Source: Siccirubricoccus sp. G192 (lineage in GTDB: Bacteria; Pseudomonadota; Alphaproteobacteria; Acetobacterales; Acetobacteraceae). Taken from it: a DNA stretch of 64,000 nt. The notes beneath the pieces were generated by a model. It saw only the letters and a program-made list of their open reading frames with translations, had not been told where the DNA came from and did not search any database. This document shows positions 8,830 to 18,166 of the stretch, piece after piece (the first letter of the stretch is position 1; each line of letters opens with the position of its first letter). Made by a program: the position numbers and the translations under genes. The DNA lies in contig NZ_JAHREN010000001.1 in assembly GCF_019084075.1 (NCBI RefSeq), positions 2,453,501 through 2,517,500 on the forward strand, read 5' to 3'.

Positions 8830-9724
8830 TTACGGCAGGCTGGTGCCCAGCAGCCGGCCCGCCACCGCGTCCAGCTTCGCCAGCAGCGCCGGGTCGCGCA
8901 TCTCGGGGGCGGTGATGATGGCGTTGTCGAGCGCCCGGTCGCAGCCGGCGGGGCAGGGGCCGCGCGGGGCGCCGAGGCCCGGCACGACCGCGCGCACCAG
9001 GGCCCGGGCACGGTCGGCATTGGCGAAGAGCACCTTCACCACCTGGTCGACCGTGACATGGTCGTGGTCCGGGTGCCAGCAGTCGAAATCCGTCACCATG
9101 GCAACGGTGGCGTAGCAAAGCTCCGCCTCCCGGGCGAGCTTGGCCTCGGGCATATTGGTCATGCCGATGACGCTGCAGCCCCATTGGCGGTAGAGCTCGC
9201 TCTCCGCCTTGGTGGAGAATTGCGGCCCCTCCATCACCAGGTAGCTGCCGCCGCGCGTCACCGGCAGGGAAAGGCCCCGCGCCGCCGCTTCCAGCGCATC
9301 GCCGAGCCGCGGGCAGACCGGGTGGGCCACCGAGACATGCGCGACGCAACCCGTGCCGAAGAAGGATTTCTGCCGGGCGAAGGTGCGGTCGATGAACTGG
9401 TCCACGATGACGAAATGCCCGGGCGGCAGGTCCTCCCGCAGCGAGCCGACGGCGGAGAGGGAAATGATCTCGGTGACGCCGGAGCGTTTCAGCGCGTCGA
9501 TATTGGCGCGGTAGTTGAGGTCCGAGGGCGGGGTCGGGTGGCCGCGCCCGTGCCGAGGCAGGAAGACGCAGCGCACGCCGGCCAGCCGGCCGAAGAGCAG
9601 CGCGTCCGAGGGCTCGCCCCAGGGGGGTCTGCACCCGGCGCCACTCGCGCTCCTCCAGCCCGTCGATGTCATAGAGGCCGGAGCCGCCGATCAGGCCGAT
9701 GACGGGGGTGATGCTCTCGGGCAT
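8830..9724 (-). CDS. mtnP: S-methyl-5'-thioadenosine phosphorylase, frameshifted
   Basis: This purine-salvage enzyme phosphorolyses methylthioadenosine to adenine and methylthioribose-1-phosphate. Family motifs are IGLIGGSGLYDI at the N-terminus, LNYRANIDALKRSGVTEIIS, EGPQFSTKAES, and MTNMPEAKLAREAELCYA with the substrate-contacting Met, then DFDCWH. The first 35 residues are in one frame and the rest in another. The break is a six-base G run at 9622-9627, and removing one base reads QTPWGEPSDALLFG. The corrected length is 297 residues, normal for the family. Confidence 0.9.
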
Positions 9725-9855
9725 GGGGGGAACTCCAGCTTTGGGGGCGGGCGGGTTCTATTCGCTGCGCGCGGGCCTGCCCAGGGGAGGCCGGGGATGG
9801 CATGATCGCCCATCGAGTCGCGCCCAGGCGGGACCCCGGCCAAGGAGAGCCCGCA

Positions 9856-10110
9856 TTGCCCCGATTTCCCGTGCTGCCGCCACAGCGGATTGCGTTCATT
9901 CCTGAACGCCAATCCGCTGTAGCCCTTTGTTTGCAGCGCAGACGCACGCTCCCGGGCGTTCACGCCCGTCCGCGATCTGCTCTGGCCCTGCTGCTCGCCC
10001 TTGGCTTGGCTGCCTGCGGCCCCTCGGCGCCGCCCGGCGGCGATGCGCAGATCGAGCGCGGCACCGCGCTGCCCCCGCCCGGCCTCACCCCGCCGCCCGC
10101 CCGGCGCTGA
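9856..10110 (+). CDS. putative small lipoprotein with a palindromic repeat inside its signal peptide
   Basis: The frame encodes a lipoprotein signal ending LLLALGLAACGPS, then about 30 Pro/Gly-rich residues. A TTG start at 9856 is preceded by AAGGAGA at good spacing and gives 84 residues. Between this start and the hydrophobic core lie about 28 residues (QRIAFIPERQ to LPGVHA) encoded by a palindromic element at 9882-9920 and a following small hairpin. Without it, the distance from start to core would be normal for a signal peptide. A shorter product from TTG 9931 is also possible. No function is recognisable. Confidence 0.45.
   Translation: MPRFPVLPPQRIAFIPERQSAVALCLQRRRTLPGVHARPRSALALLLALGLAACGPSAPPGGDAQIERGTALPPPGLTPPPARR
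9882..9920. repeat. long imperfect palindrome inside a lipoprotein reading frame
   Basis: The left arm ACAGCGGATTGCGTTCA pairs with TGAACGCCAATCCGCTGT around the loop TTCC, 17 pairs with one bulged C. It is followed by a small hairpin CGGGCG-TTCA-CGCCCG near 9955. The AGCGGAT/ATCCGCT arms resemble the outer stem of repeat family A. The element contains no stop codon in the lipoprotein frame. Confidence 0.7.
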
Positions 10111-10214
10111 GCCGCAGCCGGCCGGAATTGCAAGGGCCGCCCGAGGGCGGCCCTGCAAAGGGGGTGAGCGCCCCCGGTCCGCGCGGAACCGGTTGATTCC
10201 GCGCGTGCCGGACC

Positions 10215-11054
10215 TCAATGCACCTTGGCCCAGACCTTCCGCTTCACCGCATAGGCCAGCCCGCCCAGGATGGTGAGGAAGAGGATCATCTTCACCCCCA
10301 TCGCCTTGCGGCCCTCCATCTCCGGCTCCGCCGCCCAGGCGAGGAAGGTGGTCACGTCGCGGGCCATCTGGTCGACGGTCGCGGTGGTGCCGTCATGGAA
10401 GGTCACCTGGCCCTCGCCGGAGAGCGGCGGCGCCATGGCGATCTGATGGCCGGGGAAGTACTTGTTGTAGTTCATCCCCTCCATCAGCTCGACGCCCTCG
10501 GGTGGGTTCTCCTCGTAGCCGGTGAGCAGGGCATGGACATAGTCCGGCCCGTTCTCCCGCGCCTTGGTGATGACCGAGAGGTCGGGCGGCAGGGCGCCGT
10601 TATTGGCCGCCCGCGCCGCCTTCTCATTGGCGAAGGGTGCGTGGAAACGGTCGGAGGGGCGGCCCGGCCGCTCGAACATCTCGCCATCGTCATTCGGGCC
10701 GTCCGTCACCTGCACGGTGGCGGCGATGGCCCGCACCTCGGCGTCGGACAGGCCGAGTTCGCGCAGGTTGCGGTAATAGAGCTGCCGCATGGAATGGCAG
10801 GCGGAGCAGACCTCCTTGTAGACCTGGAAGCCGCGCTGCGCGGAGGCGCGGTCGAAGGTGCCGAAGAGCCCCTCGAAGGAGAAGCGGGCGTCGGGGAGGT
10901 GGACCTCCTCCCCGGCCGCGAGCGCCGGGGAGGCACCGAGGCCGCCACCGGCCAGCAGGCCGGCCGCGACGGCCAGGGCCCTCAGGGCCGAACCGGCCCC
11001 GCCGCGAAGCGGAGAGCCAAACCCTCCGCGGAGCGGAAAACCAAACCCAGCCAT
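10215..11054 (-). CDS. petC: cytochrome c1 of the bc1 complex
   Basis: This is the membrane-anchored c-type cytochrome of ubiquinol-cytochrome c oxidoreductase, which passes electrons from the Rieske centre to soluble cytochrome c in the periplasm. The 279-residue product has a heme site CSACH (Cys83, Cys86, His87), a likely axial Met207 in QIAMAPPL, and a C-terminal anchor MGVKMILFLTILGGLAYAVK. The start ATG overlaps the petB stop (ATGA), so the two are translationally coupled. The first 20 residues contain a duplicated FG-(F/S)PLRGG unit before the hydrophobic core, unusual for cytochrome c1 leaders and possibly a repeat insertion. Confidence 0.93.
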   Translation of the reverse strand: MAGFGFPLRGGFGSPLRGGAGSALRALAVAAGLLAGGGLGASPALAAGEEVHLPDARFSFEGLFGTFDRASAQRGFQVYKEVCSACHSMRQLYYRNLRELGLSDAEVRAIAATVQVTDGPNDDGEMFERPGRPSDRFHAPFANEKAARAANNGALPPDLSVITKARENGPDYVHALLTGYEENPPEGVELMEGMNYNKYFPGHQIAMAPPLSGEGQVTFHDGTTATVDQMARDVTTFLAWAAEPEMEGRKAMGVKMILFLTILGGLAYAVKRKVWAKVH

Positions 11055-12325
11055 CAGGCCTTCTCCATCGGCTTGCTCACGGCACCGGCGGGCAGCGGAC
11101 CGCCGCCGCGCAGCACGGGCCTCGCGATGCTCTCCGGCAGCGGCAGCGGGCGTTCGACGCGCCCGAGCAGCGGCAGGAGCACCAGGAAGTAGAGGAAGTA
11201 ATAAGCGGTGGAGACGCGGGCGAGCACCACATAGATGCCCTCCGGCGGCTTGCCGCCGCAGTACATCAGTACGAAGAAGGCCACCAGCCAGAGCAGCAGG
11301 AACCACTTGGCGATCGGCCGGAAGCGCATGGAGCGCACCGGGCTGGTATCCAGCCAGGGCAGCACGAAGAGCACCGCGATGGAGCCGAACATCAGCAGCA
11401 CGCCGCCGAGCTTGTCCGGCACCGCGCGCAGGATCGCGTAATAGGGCAGGAAGTACCATTCCGGCACGATATGCGGCGGCGTCACCAGCGGATTGGCCGG
11501 GATGTAGTTGTCGGGGTGGCCGAGGTAGTTCGGCAGGAAGAAGACCAGCACCGCGAAGACCACGAAATACACCACCAGGCCGACGCTGTCCTTGAAGGTG
11601 TAGTAGGGGTGGAAGGGCAGCGTGTCCTGCGGACCCTTGGGGTCGATCCCGAGCGGGTTGTTCGAGCCCGTGATGTGCAGCGCCGCCACGTGCAGGAAGA
11701 CCACGCCGAAGAGCACGAAGGGCAGCAGGTAGTGCAGGCTGAAGAAGCGGTTGAGCGTGGGGTTGTCCACGCTGAAGCCGCCCCAGAGCCAGGTCACGAT
11801 GCTCTCGCCCACCACCGGGAAGGCGCTGAAGAGGTTGGTGATGACGGTGGCGCCCCAGAAGGACATCTGGCCCCAGGGCAGCACGTAGCCCATGAAGGCG
11901 GTGGCCATCATCAGCAGGAAGATCACCACGCCCAGCATCCAGAGCAGCTCGCGCGGCGCCTTGTAGGAGCCGTAATACATGCCGCGCCAGATGTGGATAT
12001 AGGTCACGATGAAGAACATGCTGGCGCCGTTGGAGTGCACGTAGCGCAGCAGCCAGCCGTAATTCACGTCGCGCATGATGCGCTCGACGGAATCGAAGGC
12101 ATATAGGACATGCGGCGTGTAGTGCATCGCCAGGAAGATGCCGGTGGCGATCATGATCAGCAGATTGACCATGGCCAGGGCGCCGAAATTCCAGAAGTAG
12201 TTGAAGTTCCGGGGCGTTGGGAACGACCCGTACTCCTTCTGCATCATGGTGAAGACCGGGAGGCGCGCGTCGATCCAGCGCACCACCGGGTTGGTGAAAT
12301 CGCTCTTGTGCAGGCCGGTGGCCAT
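11054..12325 (-). CDS. petB: cytochrome b of the bc1 complex
   Basis: The 423-residue integral membrane subunit carries both b hemes and the quinol sites. Motifs include WNFGALA, the heme-ligand helices around [25 protein letters not shown], and the Qo-site [18 protein letters not shown] with its PEWY. Eight membrane helices are visible. It sits between petA and petC in the same orientation, giving the usual petABC order. The intergenic gap to petA (12326-12403) contains a G/C hairpin. Confidence 0.95.
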   Translation of the reverse strand: MATGLHKSDFTNPVVRWIDARLPVFTMMQKEYGSFPTPRNFNYFWNFGALAMVNLLIMIATGIFLAMHYTPHVLYAFDSVERIMRDVNYGWLLRYVHSNGASMFFIVTYIHIWRGMYYGSYKAPRELLWMLGVVIFLLMMATAFMGYVLPWGQMSFWGATVITNLFSAFPVVGESIVTWLWGGFSVDNPTLNRFFSLHYLLPFVLFGVVFLHVAALHITGSNNPLGIDPKGPQDTLPFHPYYTFKDSVGLVVYFVVFAVLVFFLPNYLGHPDNYIPANPLVTPPHIVPEWYFLPYYAILRAVPDKLGGVLLMFGSIAVLFVLPWLDTSPVRSMRFRPIAKWFLLLWLVAFFVLMYCGGKPPEGIYVVLARVSTAYYFLYFLVLLPLLGRVERPLPLPESIARPVLRGGGPLPAGAVSKPMEKA

Positions 12326-12361
12326 GGGCCGCTCCTTGTCTGCGGGGTCGCTCGACGCCTT

Positions 12362-12387
12362 GGGCCTGGACCTTGGGGGCCAGGCCC
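12362..12387 (-). promoter_or_regulatory. hairpin between petA and petB
   Basis: GGGCCTGG pairs with CCAGGCCC around a ten-base loop, and the flanks CGCCTT and TTGGCG add partial pairing. No T-run follows. It lies in the transcribed spacer between petA and petB and may affect message processing or relative expression; that role is inferred. Confidence 0.4.
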
Positions 12388-12403
12388 TTGGCGTCCGGGC
12401 CCG

Positions 12404-12964
12404 CTAGCCGATCCGAATTTGCGTGTCGGAGGTGAAGACGTATTCCGGGATCACCAGGTTGGCCGGTGCCGGTCCCTGCCGGATGCGCCCCGAACTGTCA
12501 TAGGCGCTGCCGTGGCAGGGGCAGAACCAGCCGTCGAAGGGGCCCTTGGGATCGGTCGGCTTCTGGCCGAGCGGCACGCAGCCGAGATGCGTGCAGATGC
12601 CGACCATCACCAGCCATTCCGGCTTCTTCACCCGGCTCTCGTCGGTCGCCGGGTCCTTCAGCTCGTTGAGCGGGACGGCGCGCGCCTCGTCGATTTCCTT
12701 CTGCGTGCGGTGCCGGATGAAGACCGGCTTGCCGCGCCAGACCACCGTCACGGCGGCGCCGGTGGCGACCGGCGCCAGATCCACCTCGGTGGTGGACAGC
12801 GCCAGCACGTCGCGCGCCGGATTCATCGAGCTGATGAAGGGCCAGACAATGGCGCCGACCCCGACCGCCGTGAAGGAACCCGCCACCAGGAACAGGAAGT
12901 CCCGGCGGGTCTCGCCGTCCTGTGCGGCGGGGGGCGCCCCGTGGGACACCATACTATCGGCCAT
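12404..12964 (-). CDS. petA: Rieske iron-sulfur subunit of the bc1 complex
   Basis: The 186-residue product has a twin-arginine anchor sequence ([19 protein letters not shown], from residue 20) followed by the [2Fe-2S] binding boxes CTHLGC (Cys124, His126, Cys129) and CPCHGS (Cys148, Cys150, His151). It transfers electrons from quinol to cytochrome c1. The N-terminal helix is expected to stay as a Tat-exported membrane anchor. Length and box spacing are normal. It is the first gene of petABC and is divergent from hemF. Confidence 0.96.
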   Translation of the reverse strand: MADSMVSHGAPPAAQDGETRRDFLFLVAGSFTAVGVGAIVWPFISSMNPARDVLALSTTEVDLAPVATGAAVTVVWRGKPVFIRHRTQKEIDEARAVPLNELKDPATDESRVKKPEWLVMVGICTHLGCVPLGQKPTDPKGPFDGWFCPCHGSAYDSSGRIRQGPAPANLVIPEYVFTSDTQIRIG

Positions 12965-13193
12965 GCCTCTCCGTCCCTGATCCCGGCCGCGCCCGCATCC
13001 CGGAGCGGGACCGGCGGGGGCCGAATGCGACACTCGCGGCGAGGGAGGATCGGGTCCGGACAAGCCGGGACCTGCGCTGCCCTCAACGCGCCGCGCCGCA
13101 TATAAAGCCAGGCTGTGCAGGGTGGCAATCCGGTGGCAATCCGCCGGGGAAGCGAAGAACCGGGCCGCCCGCCTGGCCGCCGAGGAGCATGAC

Positions 13194-14110
13194 GTGACCG
13201 AAGCCCCCCCCCTCCGCCGCCGATTCCGGGCCGGAACCCGCCGCCCACCCCTTCGCCGGCCCGGCCCGGGCTTGGTTCGAGGAATTGCGCGACCGCCTCT
13301 GCGCCGCCTTCGAGACGATCGAGGCGGAAGCCGACAGCGGTCCGCATGCCAGCCTGCCCCCCCGGCAGGTTCGAGCGCCAGGAATGGTCCCGCCCCGGCG
13401 GCGGCGGCGGCGTGATGAGCGTCATGCGCGGCCGGGTCTTCGAGAAGGTGGGGGTGAACGTCTCCACTGTGCATGGCGAATTCTCGCCGGAATCCCGGGC
13501 GCAGATCCCGGGCGCCGAGGCCGATCCGCGCTTCCTCGCCACTGGAGTCTCCCTGGTGGCGCATATGCGGAGCCCCCGCGTGCCGGCGGCGCATATGAAC
13601 ACCCGCTTCATCGCGACCCGCCGGGCCTGGTTCGGCGGCGGCGGCGACATCACGCCGATGGACCCGGCGGCGCCGGAGTCGCTGGAGGACGCGGCCCGCT
13701 TCCACGCCGCCTTCCGGGCCGCCTGCGACCGCCACGACCCCGGCTACTACCCGCGCTTCAAGGCCTGGTGCGACGAGTATTTCTTCCTGCCGCACCGTGG
13801 CGAGGCGCGGGGCCTCGGCGGCATCTTCTTCGACTGGCTCGGCGACCGCACGCCGGGGCACGGGATAGAAGCGGATTTCGCCTTCGTCCGGGATGTCGGC
13901 CTGGCCTTCCTCGAAGCCTATCCCGGCATCATCCGGCACCGGATGCGGGAGGGCTGGACGGCGGCGGAACGGCAGCAGCAACTGGTCCGCCGCGGCCGCT
14001 ACGTGGAGTTCAACCTGTTGCAGGACCGCGGCACCCTCTTCGGCCTGAAGACCGGCGGCAATGTGGAGGCGATCCTGATGTCCCTGCCGCCGGAGGCGGC
14101 CTGGCCCTGA
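13194..14110 (+). CDS. hemF: oxygen-dependent coproporphyrinogen III oxidase, with two frameshifts
   Basis: This heme-biosynthesis enzyme converts coproporphyrinogen III to protoporphyrinogen IX using O2. The intact part shows HGEFSPE, the signature [11 protein letters not shown], the [16 protein letters not shown] block, and [22 protein letters not shown]. The N-terminal third is read in three frames. Removing one C from the nine-base run at 13204-13212 and one from the seven-base run at 13357-13363 gives a continuous 304-residue protein from the GTG at 13194, with [17 protein letters not shown] and [17 protein letters not shown] as expected. An essential enzyme with two same-sense breaks argues for sequence error. 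Confidence 0.9.
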
Positions 14111-14111
14111 A

Positions 14112-14225
14112 CGGCCCGGTCGTCCGAAGGCGAAGCCGGAGGACGTGAATCGGCCCGCAGGATACAAGCGGCCCGGTCGTCCGCAAGCGAAGCCGGAGGA
14201 CGTGAACCGGCCCGCAGGATACAAG
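14112..14225. repeat. 57-bp repeat, family B, two tandem copies
   Basis: Two head-to-tail copies of a 57-base unit lie at 14112-14168 and 14169-14225 and differ at three positions. The unit runs from CGGCCCGGTCGTCCG through GAAGCCGGAGGACGTGAA to CCCGCAGGATACAAG. A third copy follows dksA at 47915-47971. The pair starts one base after the hemF stop. The GGAGG-C-TGAATCGG core is shared with family C and resembles family A. Confidence 0.85.
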
Positions 14226-14344
14226 CGGGGCCGGATGCAATCGCGGGAAGCTGAGGCCGGGGCCTGGGGAAAGCGTTGCCCTTCGCCCCGCGCTCCCTAT
14301 CCTGCCGCGCAAAGGGCCGCGCCAGGCGGCCGGGAGGCGAGGGC

Positions 14345-14797
14345 ATGATCGAACTCACCATCAATGGCGAGGCGAAGCAGGTGGAGGTCGAGGCCGATAC
14401 GCCCCTGCTCTGGGTGCTGCGCGACACGTTGGGGCTGACCGGCACCAAATACGGCTGCGGCATCGCCCAGTGCGGCGCCTGCACCGTGCTGGTCGATGGC
14501 CAGCCCGCCCGGTCCTGCTCGCTGCCCGTGGAGGCGGCGCAGGGCACCCGCATCACCACCATCGAGGCGATCGAGCAGGACCCGGTCGGCCGCCGCGTGG
14601 TGGCCGCCTGGGTGGCGGGGGACGTGCCGCAATGCGGCTATTGCCAGTCCGGCCAGGTGATGGCGGCCACCGCCCTGCTCCAGGCCACGCCGCGGCCCGG
14701 CGAGGCCGAGATCCAGGCGGCGATGACCAATATCTGCCGCTGCGGCACCTACAACATGATCGCCGCCGCCATCCGCCAGGCGGCGGAGGCGGCCTGA
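14345..14797 (+). CDS. iorA: [2Fe-2S] subunit of an isoquinoline 1-oxidoreductase / aldehyde dehydrogenase-type molybdenum enzyme
   Basis: The 150-residue electron-transfer subunit has two [2Fe-2S] domains: a plant-type cluster CGIAQCGACTVLVDG near residues 39-53 and the C-terminal four-helix cluster CGYCQSGQVM plus CRCGTY. It belongs to the xanthine oxidase family and passes electrons from the molybdopterin subunit encoded 29 bases downstream. The ATG at 14345 is supported by the conserved N-terminus MIELTINGE. The substrate (aldehyde or N-heterocycle) is not determined. Confidence 0.92.
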   Translation: MIELTINGEAKQVEVEADTPLLWVLRDTLGLTGTKYGCGIAQCGACTVLVDGQPARSCSLPVEAAQGTRITTIEAIEQDPVGRRVVAAWVAGDVPQCGYCQSGQVMAATALLQATPRPGEAEIQAAMTNICRCGTYNMIAAAIRQAAEAA

Positions 14798-14826
14798 ATG
14801 GCCCTGAAGGAAGGGAGGCGCTGGCC

Positions 14827-17068
14827 ATGACCGTCGAAGACGCGCTGCTGGCCCGGATCAAGGCGGGCGAGACGCTCAACCTCTCGCGCCGCGGGCTGCT
14901 GGGCGGTGCGGCGGTGGCCGGGCTGCTGCTCGGCGCCGGCATCCCCGGCCGGGTGGCGCGCGCCCAGGCCACCAGTGGGCTGCAACATGCCACCAAGGTG
15001 GCCGCCTACCTGCATATCCGCGGGGATGGCGGCATCGAGCTGCAGAACCCCTTCGTCGAGGGCGGCCAGGGTATCGACACCGCCATCGCCCAGATCGTCG
15101 CCGAGGAACTGGATGCCGACCCCGCCCGCTTCACCGTCACCTGCGCGCCGGCCGGTGCCGACTACCTGGTGGTGGCGAATGGCCAGCGGCGGCTGACCGG
15201 TGGCAGCCTCTCGGTCCGCTCCTCCTTCGGGCATTTCCGCAAGCTCGGCGCCACCGCGCGGGCCATGCTGGTGCAGGCGGCGGCGGCGCGCTGGTCGGTG
15301 CCGGCCGCGGAACTCACCACCGAGCCCGGCCGCGTGCTGCACCAGGCCAGCGGCCGCGCCGCGGAATATGGCGAACTGGCCGAGGCGGCCGCCGCGCTGC
15401 CGCCGCCCGCCGATGCGCCGGTCAAGGACCCGAAGGACTTCCGCCTGATCGGCAAGCCGGTGCCAAAGCTCGGCATGCGGGAACGCTCGACCGGCCAGGT
15501 GCGCTACGCCATCGACCTGAAGGTGGAGGGCATGCTCCAGGCCGCGGTGATGCATGCGCCGCGGGCCGGGGCAGAGCCCGGCGAATTCGGCAACGAGGCC
15601 GCCGTGAAGGCCATGCCGGGGGTGCATTCGGTGCATCGCCTGCCCGGCGCCATCGCCGTGGTGGCGGACAGCTTCTGGCGGGCGCGGAAGGCGGCGGAGA
15701 GCCTCCAGGTGATCTGGACCGCGCTCTCCGGCCCGGTGCTGGGGGAGGACTTCTCCTCGGCCGCCATGCTGGCGCGGCTCAAAGCCGCCAAGGGCCAGCC
15801 CGGCAATGCCGCCGAGCAGGAGGGCGACGTGGAGGCGGCGCTGCGCGGCGCCGCCCAGGTGCTGGAGGCCGAATACGACGCGCCCTATCTGGCGCATGCG
15901 CAGCTCGAGCCGCCCTCGACGCTCGCGCGCTTCAACGCCGATGGCACCCTGGATGTCTGGGTGCCGAACCAGGCGCCGGAGATGTTCCAGGCCATCGCGG
16001 CCCGCGAGGCGGGGATCGAGCCGGGCCGGGTGCGCGTCCATTCGCCGCCGATCGGCGGCTTCTTCGGCCGGCACTTCACCTATGGGCCGGGGGTGCCGAT
16101 GCCGCAGGCGATCCGGCTGGCCAAGGCCACCGGCCGCCCGGTGAAGGTGATCTGGACGCGGGAGGAGGAATTCGCCCGCGACGCCTATCGGCCGCTCGCC
16201 TTCGCCAGCTTCAGGGCCGGGCTCGACAGCCAGGGCGATCTGGTGGCGCTGCATGCGGCCGGGTTCGGCGAGGGGCCGATCACCCGGCATTTCGGCCCCG
16301 CCCGGCTCGGCAACCCGCCGGTGGATGGTTCGATCATGGAGGGGCTTTCGGGCAAGCCCTACCGGGTCGCCAGCAAGCGGGTGGAATTCGTGCCGGTGCC
16401 GCACCCGCCCGGGGTGAATCTCGGCTTCTGGCGCTCGGTCGGGCATTCGATGAACGACTTCTTCTTCGAATCCTTCCTGGACGAGGTGGCGCAGGCGGCC
16501 GGGCGCGACCCCTTCGCCTTCCGCCAGGCCCTGCTGCAGCACAGCCCGCGGCACCTGGCGCTGCTGCAGGCGGTGGCGGAGATGTCCGGTGGCTGGCGCG
16601 GCATCCCCTATGCCGCGCCGGATGGCACGCGGCGCGCGCGCGGCATCGCCATGGCCTCGCCCTTCGGCTCGGAGGTCGCGACCATCGCCGAGGTCTCGAT
16701 CGCGGCGGGCGAAGTGGTGGTGCACGACATCTGGGTGGCGATCGACCCCGGCCGCGCGGTGAACCCGCATATCATCGAGCAGCAGGTGCAGTCGGCGGTC
16801 GCCATCGGCCTCTCCTCGGCCCTGACCGAGGAGGTGGTCTTCGAGCGCGGCCAGCCGCAGGCCCGGATACGACACCTACCTGGTGCTCCGCCGCGACCGC
16901 ATGCCGCGGGTGCATACGCGGGTGGTGGAAAGCGGCGCGGCCATGGGCGGCGTCGGCGAGCCCGGCACGCCGGGGGTGCCGCCGGCGGTGGCCAATGCGG
17001 TGGCGGCGCTCGGCGGCCCGCGCATCCGCAGCCTTCCCTTCAGCAAGACGAGACTGGGACAAGCCTGA
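14827..17068 (+). CDS. iorB: molybdopterin-binding subunit of an isoquinoline 1-oxidoreductase-type dehydrogenase, frameshifted
   Basis: The large catalytic subunit is about 746 residues when corrected. It begins with a twin-arginine leader (LSRRGLLGGAAVAGLLLGAG), implying Tat export of the cofactor-loaded enzyme. Molybdopterin-domain motifs include the substrate-channel segment PPIGGFFGRHFTYG, the NLGFWRSVGHSMNDFFFESFLDE block and VHDIWVAIDPGRAVNP. After QPQA the frame changes at CCC (16862-16864). Dropping one C reads GYDTYLVLRRDRMPRVHTRV and continues to the stop at 17068, including ESGAAMGGVGEPGTPGVPPA with the expected active-site Glu. The stop overlaps the ATG of the next gene. Confidence 0.88.
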
Positions 17069-18048
17069 TGCAAGCGGTCTGGTACGACAGGAACGGCGCG
17101 GCGGCCGAGGTGCTGGTGCATGGCGAGATGCCGACGCCCTCGCCCGGCGCCGGCGAGGTGCTGGTGCGCCTCGCCACCTCGGGCGTGAACCCCTCGGACT
17201 GGAAGACCCGGCTGGGGCGGAGCCGGCCCAAGCTGTTTCCGCGCGTCATCCCGCATAGCGACGGCGCCGGGGTGGTCGAGGCGGTGGGGGAGGGGGTGGA
17301 CCGCGCCCGCATCGGTGAGCGGGTCTGGATCTGGAACGGCCAGTGGAAGCGCCCCTTCGGCACCGCGGCGGAATACATCGCGTTGCCGGCGGCGCAGGCG
17401 GTGCGGCTGCCCGATGGCACGGATTTCGCGGCCGGGGCCTGCCTCGGTATCCCGGCGCTGACCGCGCTGCATGCCCTGCTCACCGATGGCGGCGTCACCG
17501 GCCAGCGCGTGCTGGTGACGGGTGGGGCCGGCGCGGTCGGGCATTACGCCATCCAATTCGCCCGGTTGCTCGGCGCCGCGCAGGTGCTGGCGACGGTGAG
17601 CGGCGAGGCCAAGGCGGCGCATGCCATGGCGGCCGGCGCCGATGCCACCATCAACTACCGCACCGAGGATGTCGCTGCCCGCATCGCCGAGCTGACCCAT
17701 GGCCGCGGCCTGGACCGGGTGGTGGAGGTCGATCTCTCCGGCAATGCGAAGCTGCTGCCCGCCATCCTGGCGCCCGGCGGGATCTGCGCCGCCTATGGCG
17801 CCAACGAGGCGACGGCTACGATGGGATTCGGCCCGGCGATCGTGAAGGGGATCAGGCTGCGCTTCTTCATCGTCTATGAGCTGACGCCAGCGCAGCGGGA
17901 GGTCGCCATCGGTGCCCTGACCGGCTGGCTGGAACGCGGCGTCCTGCGCCACAGCATCGCCGCACGGCTGCCGCTCGCGCGATGCGTCGAGGCGCATGAG
18001 GCGGTGGAGCAGGGGCGGCATATCGGGAATGTCGTGCTGGAGTGCTGA
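17068..18048 (+). CDS. zinc-independent NADPH:quinone reductase-like oxidoreductase (medium-chain family)
   Basis: The 326-residue protein belongs to the quinone oxidoreductase branch of the medium-chain dehydrogenases: an N-terminal GroES-like domain (GVNPSDWKTRLG, PHSDGAGVVEAVGEGVD) and a Rossmann domain with VLVTGGAGAVGHYAIQFARLLGA (about 150-172). It lacks the catalytic-zinc Cys/His set of alcohol dehydrogenases. It probably reduces quinones or enones with NADPH. Its ATG overlaps the iorB stop, so it is cotranscribed with the molybdenum enzyme and may recycle electrons or process its product. Confidence 0.87.
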   Translation: MQAVWYDRNGAAAEVLVHGEMPTPSPGAGEVLVRLATSGVNPSDWKTRLGRSRPKLFPRVIPHSDGAGVVEAVGEGVDRARIGERVWIWNGQWKRPFGTAAEYIALPAAQAVRLPDGTDFAAGACLGIPALTALHALLTDGGVTGQRVLVTGGAGAVGHYAIQFARLLGAAQVLATVSGEAKAAHAMAAGADATINYRTEDVAARIAELTHGRGLDRVVEVDLSGNAKLLPAILAPGGICAAYGANEATATMGFGPAIVKGIRLRFFIVYELTPAQREVAIGALTGWLERGVLRHSIAARLPLARCVEAHEAVEQGRHIGNVVLEC

Positions 18049-18160
18049 GGCGCCCCGATGGCCGCAGGGCCCGGAGGTCTGAATCGGGCCGGAGATGCAA
18101 GGCGCCCCGATGGCCGCAGGGCCGCATGGCCCGGAGGTCTGAATCGGGCCGGAGATACAA
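18049..18160. repeat. intergenic repeat, family C, two tandem copies
   Basis: Copy 1 (18049-18100) and copy 2 (18101-18160) both run GGCGCCCCGATGGCCGCAGG, then CCGGAGGTCTGAATCGGGCC, then GGAGAT-CAA. Copy 2 carries an 8-base internal insertion. Within each, GGCCCG pairs with CGGGCC across the GAGGTCTGAAT loop. The block fills the gap between convergent genes and begins immediately after the quinone reductase stop. A partial third copy lies at 63371-63420. Terminator or message-stabilising activity is possible. Confidence 0.8.
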
Positions 18161-18166
18161 GGCGCC

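Noticed and set aside
10215..11459. Cytochrome c1 starting at 11459 as a longer protein
   Set aside because: The upstream part only shadows petB; the ATG at 11054 overlapping the petB stop gives a normal exported cytochrome c1.
13194..13400. Programmed frameshifting in hemF
   Set aside because: Two same-sense breaks at plain C runs, matched by similar breaks in ten other genes, fit sequence error better. No stimulatory pseudoknot is evident.
14112..14225. Tandem repeats as a possible CRISPR array
   Set aside because: The copies are directly adjacent with no unique spacers, and no cas gene is present.
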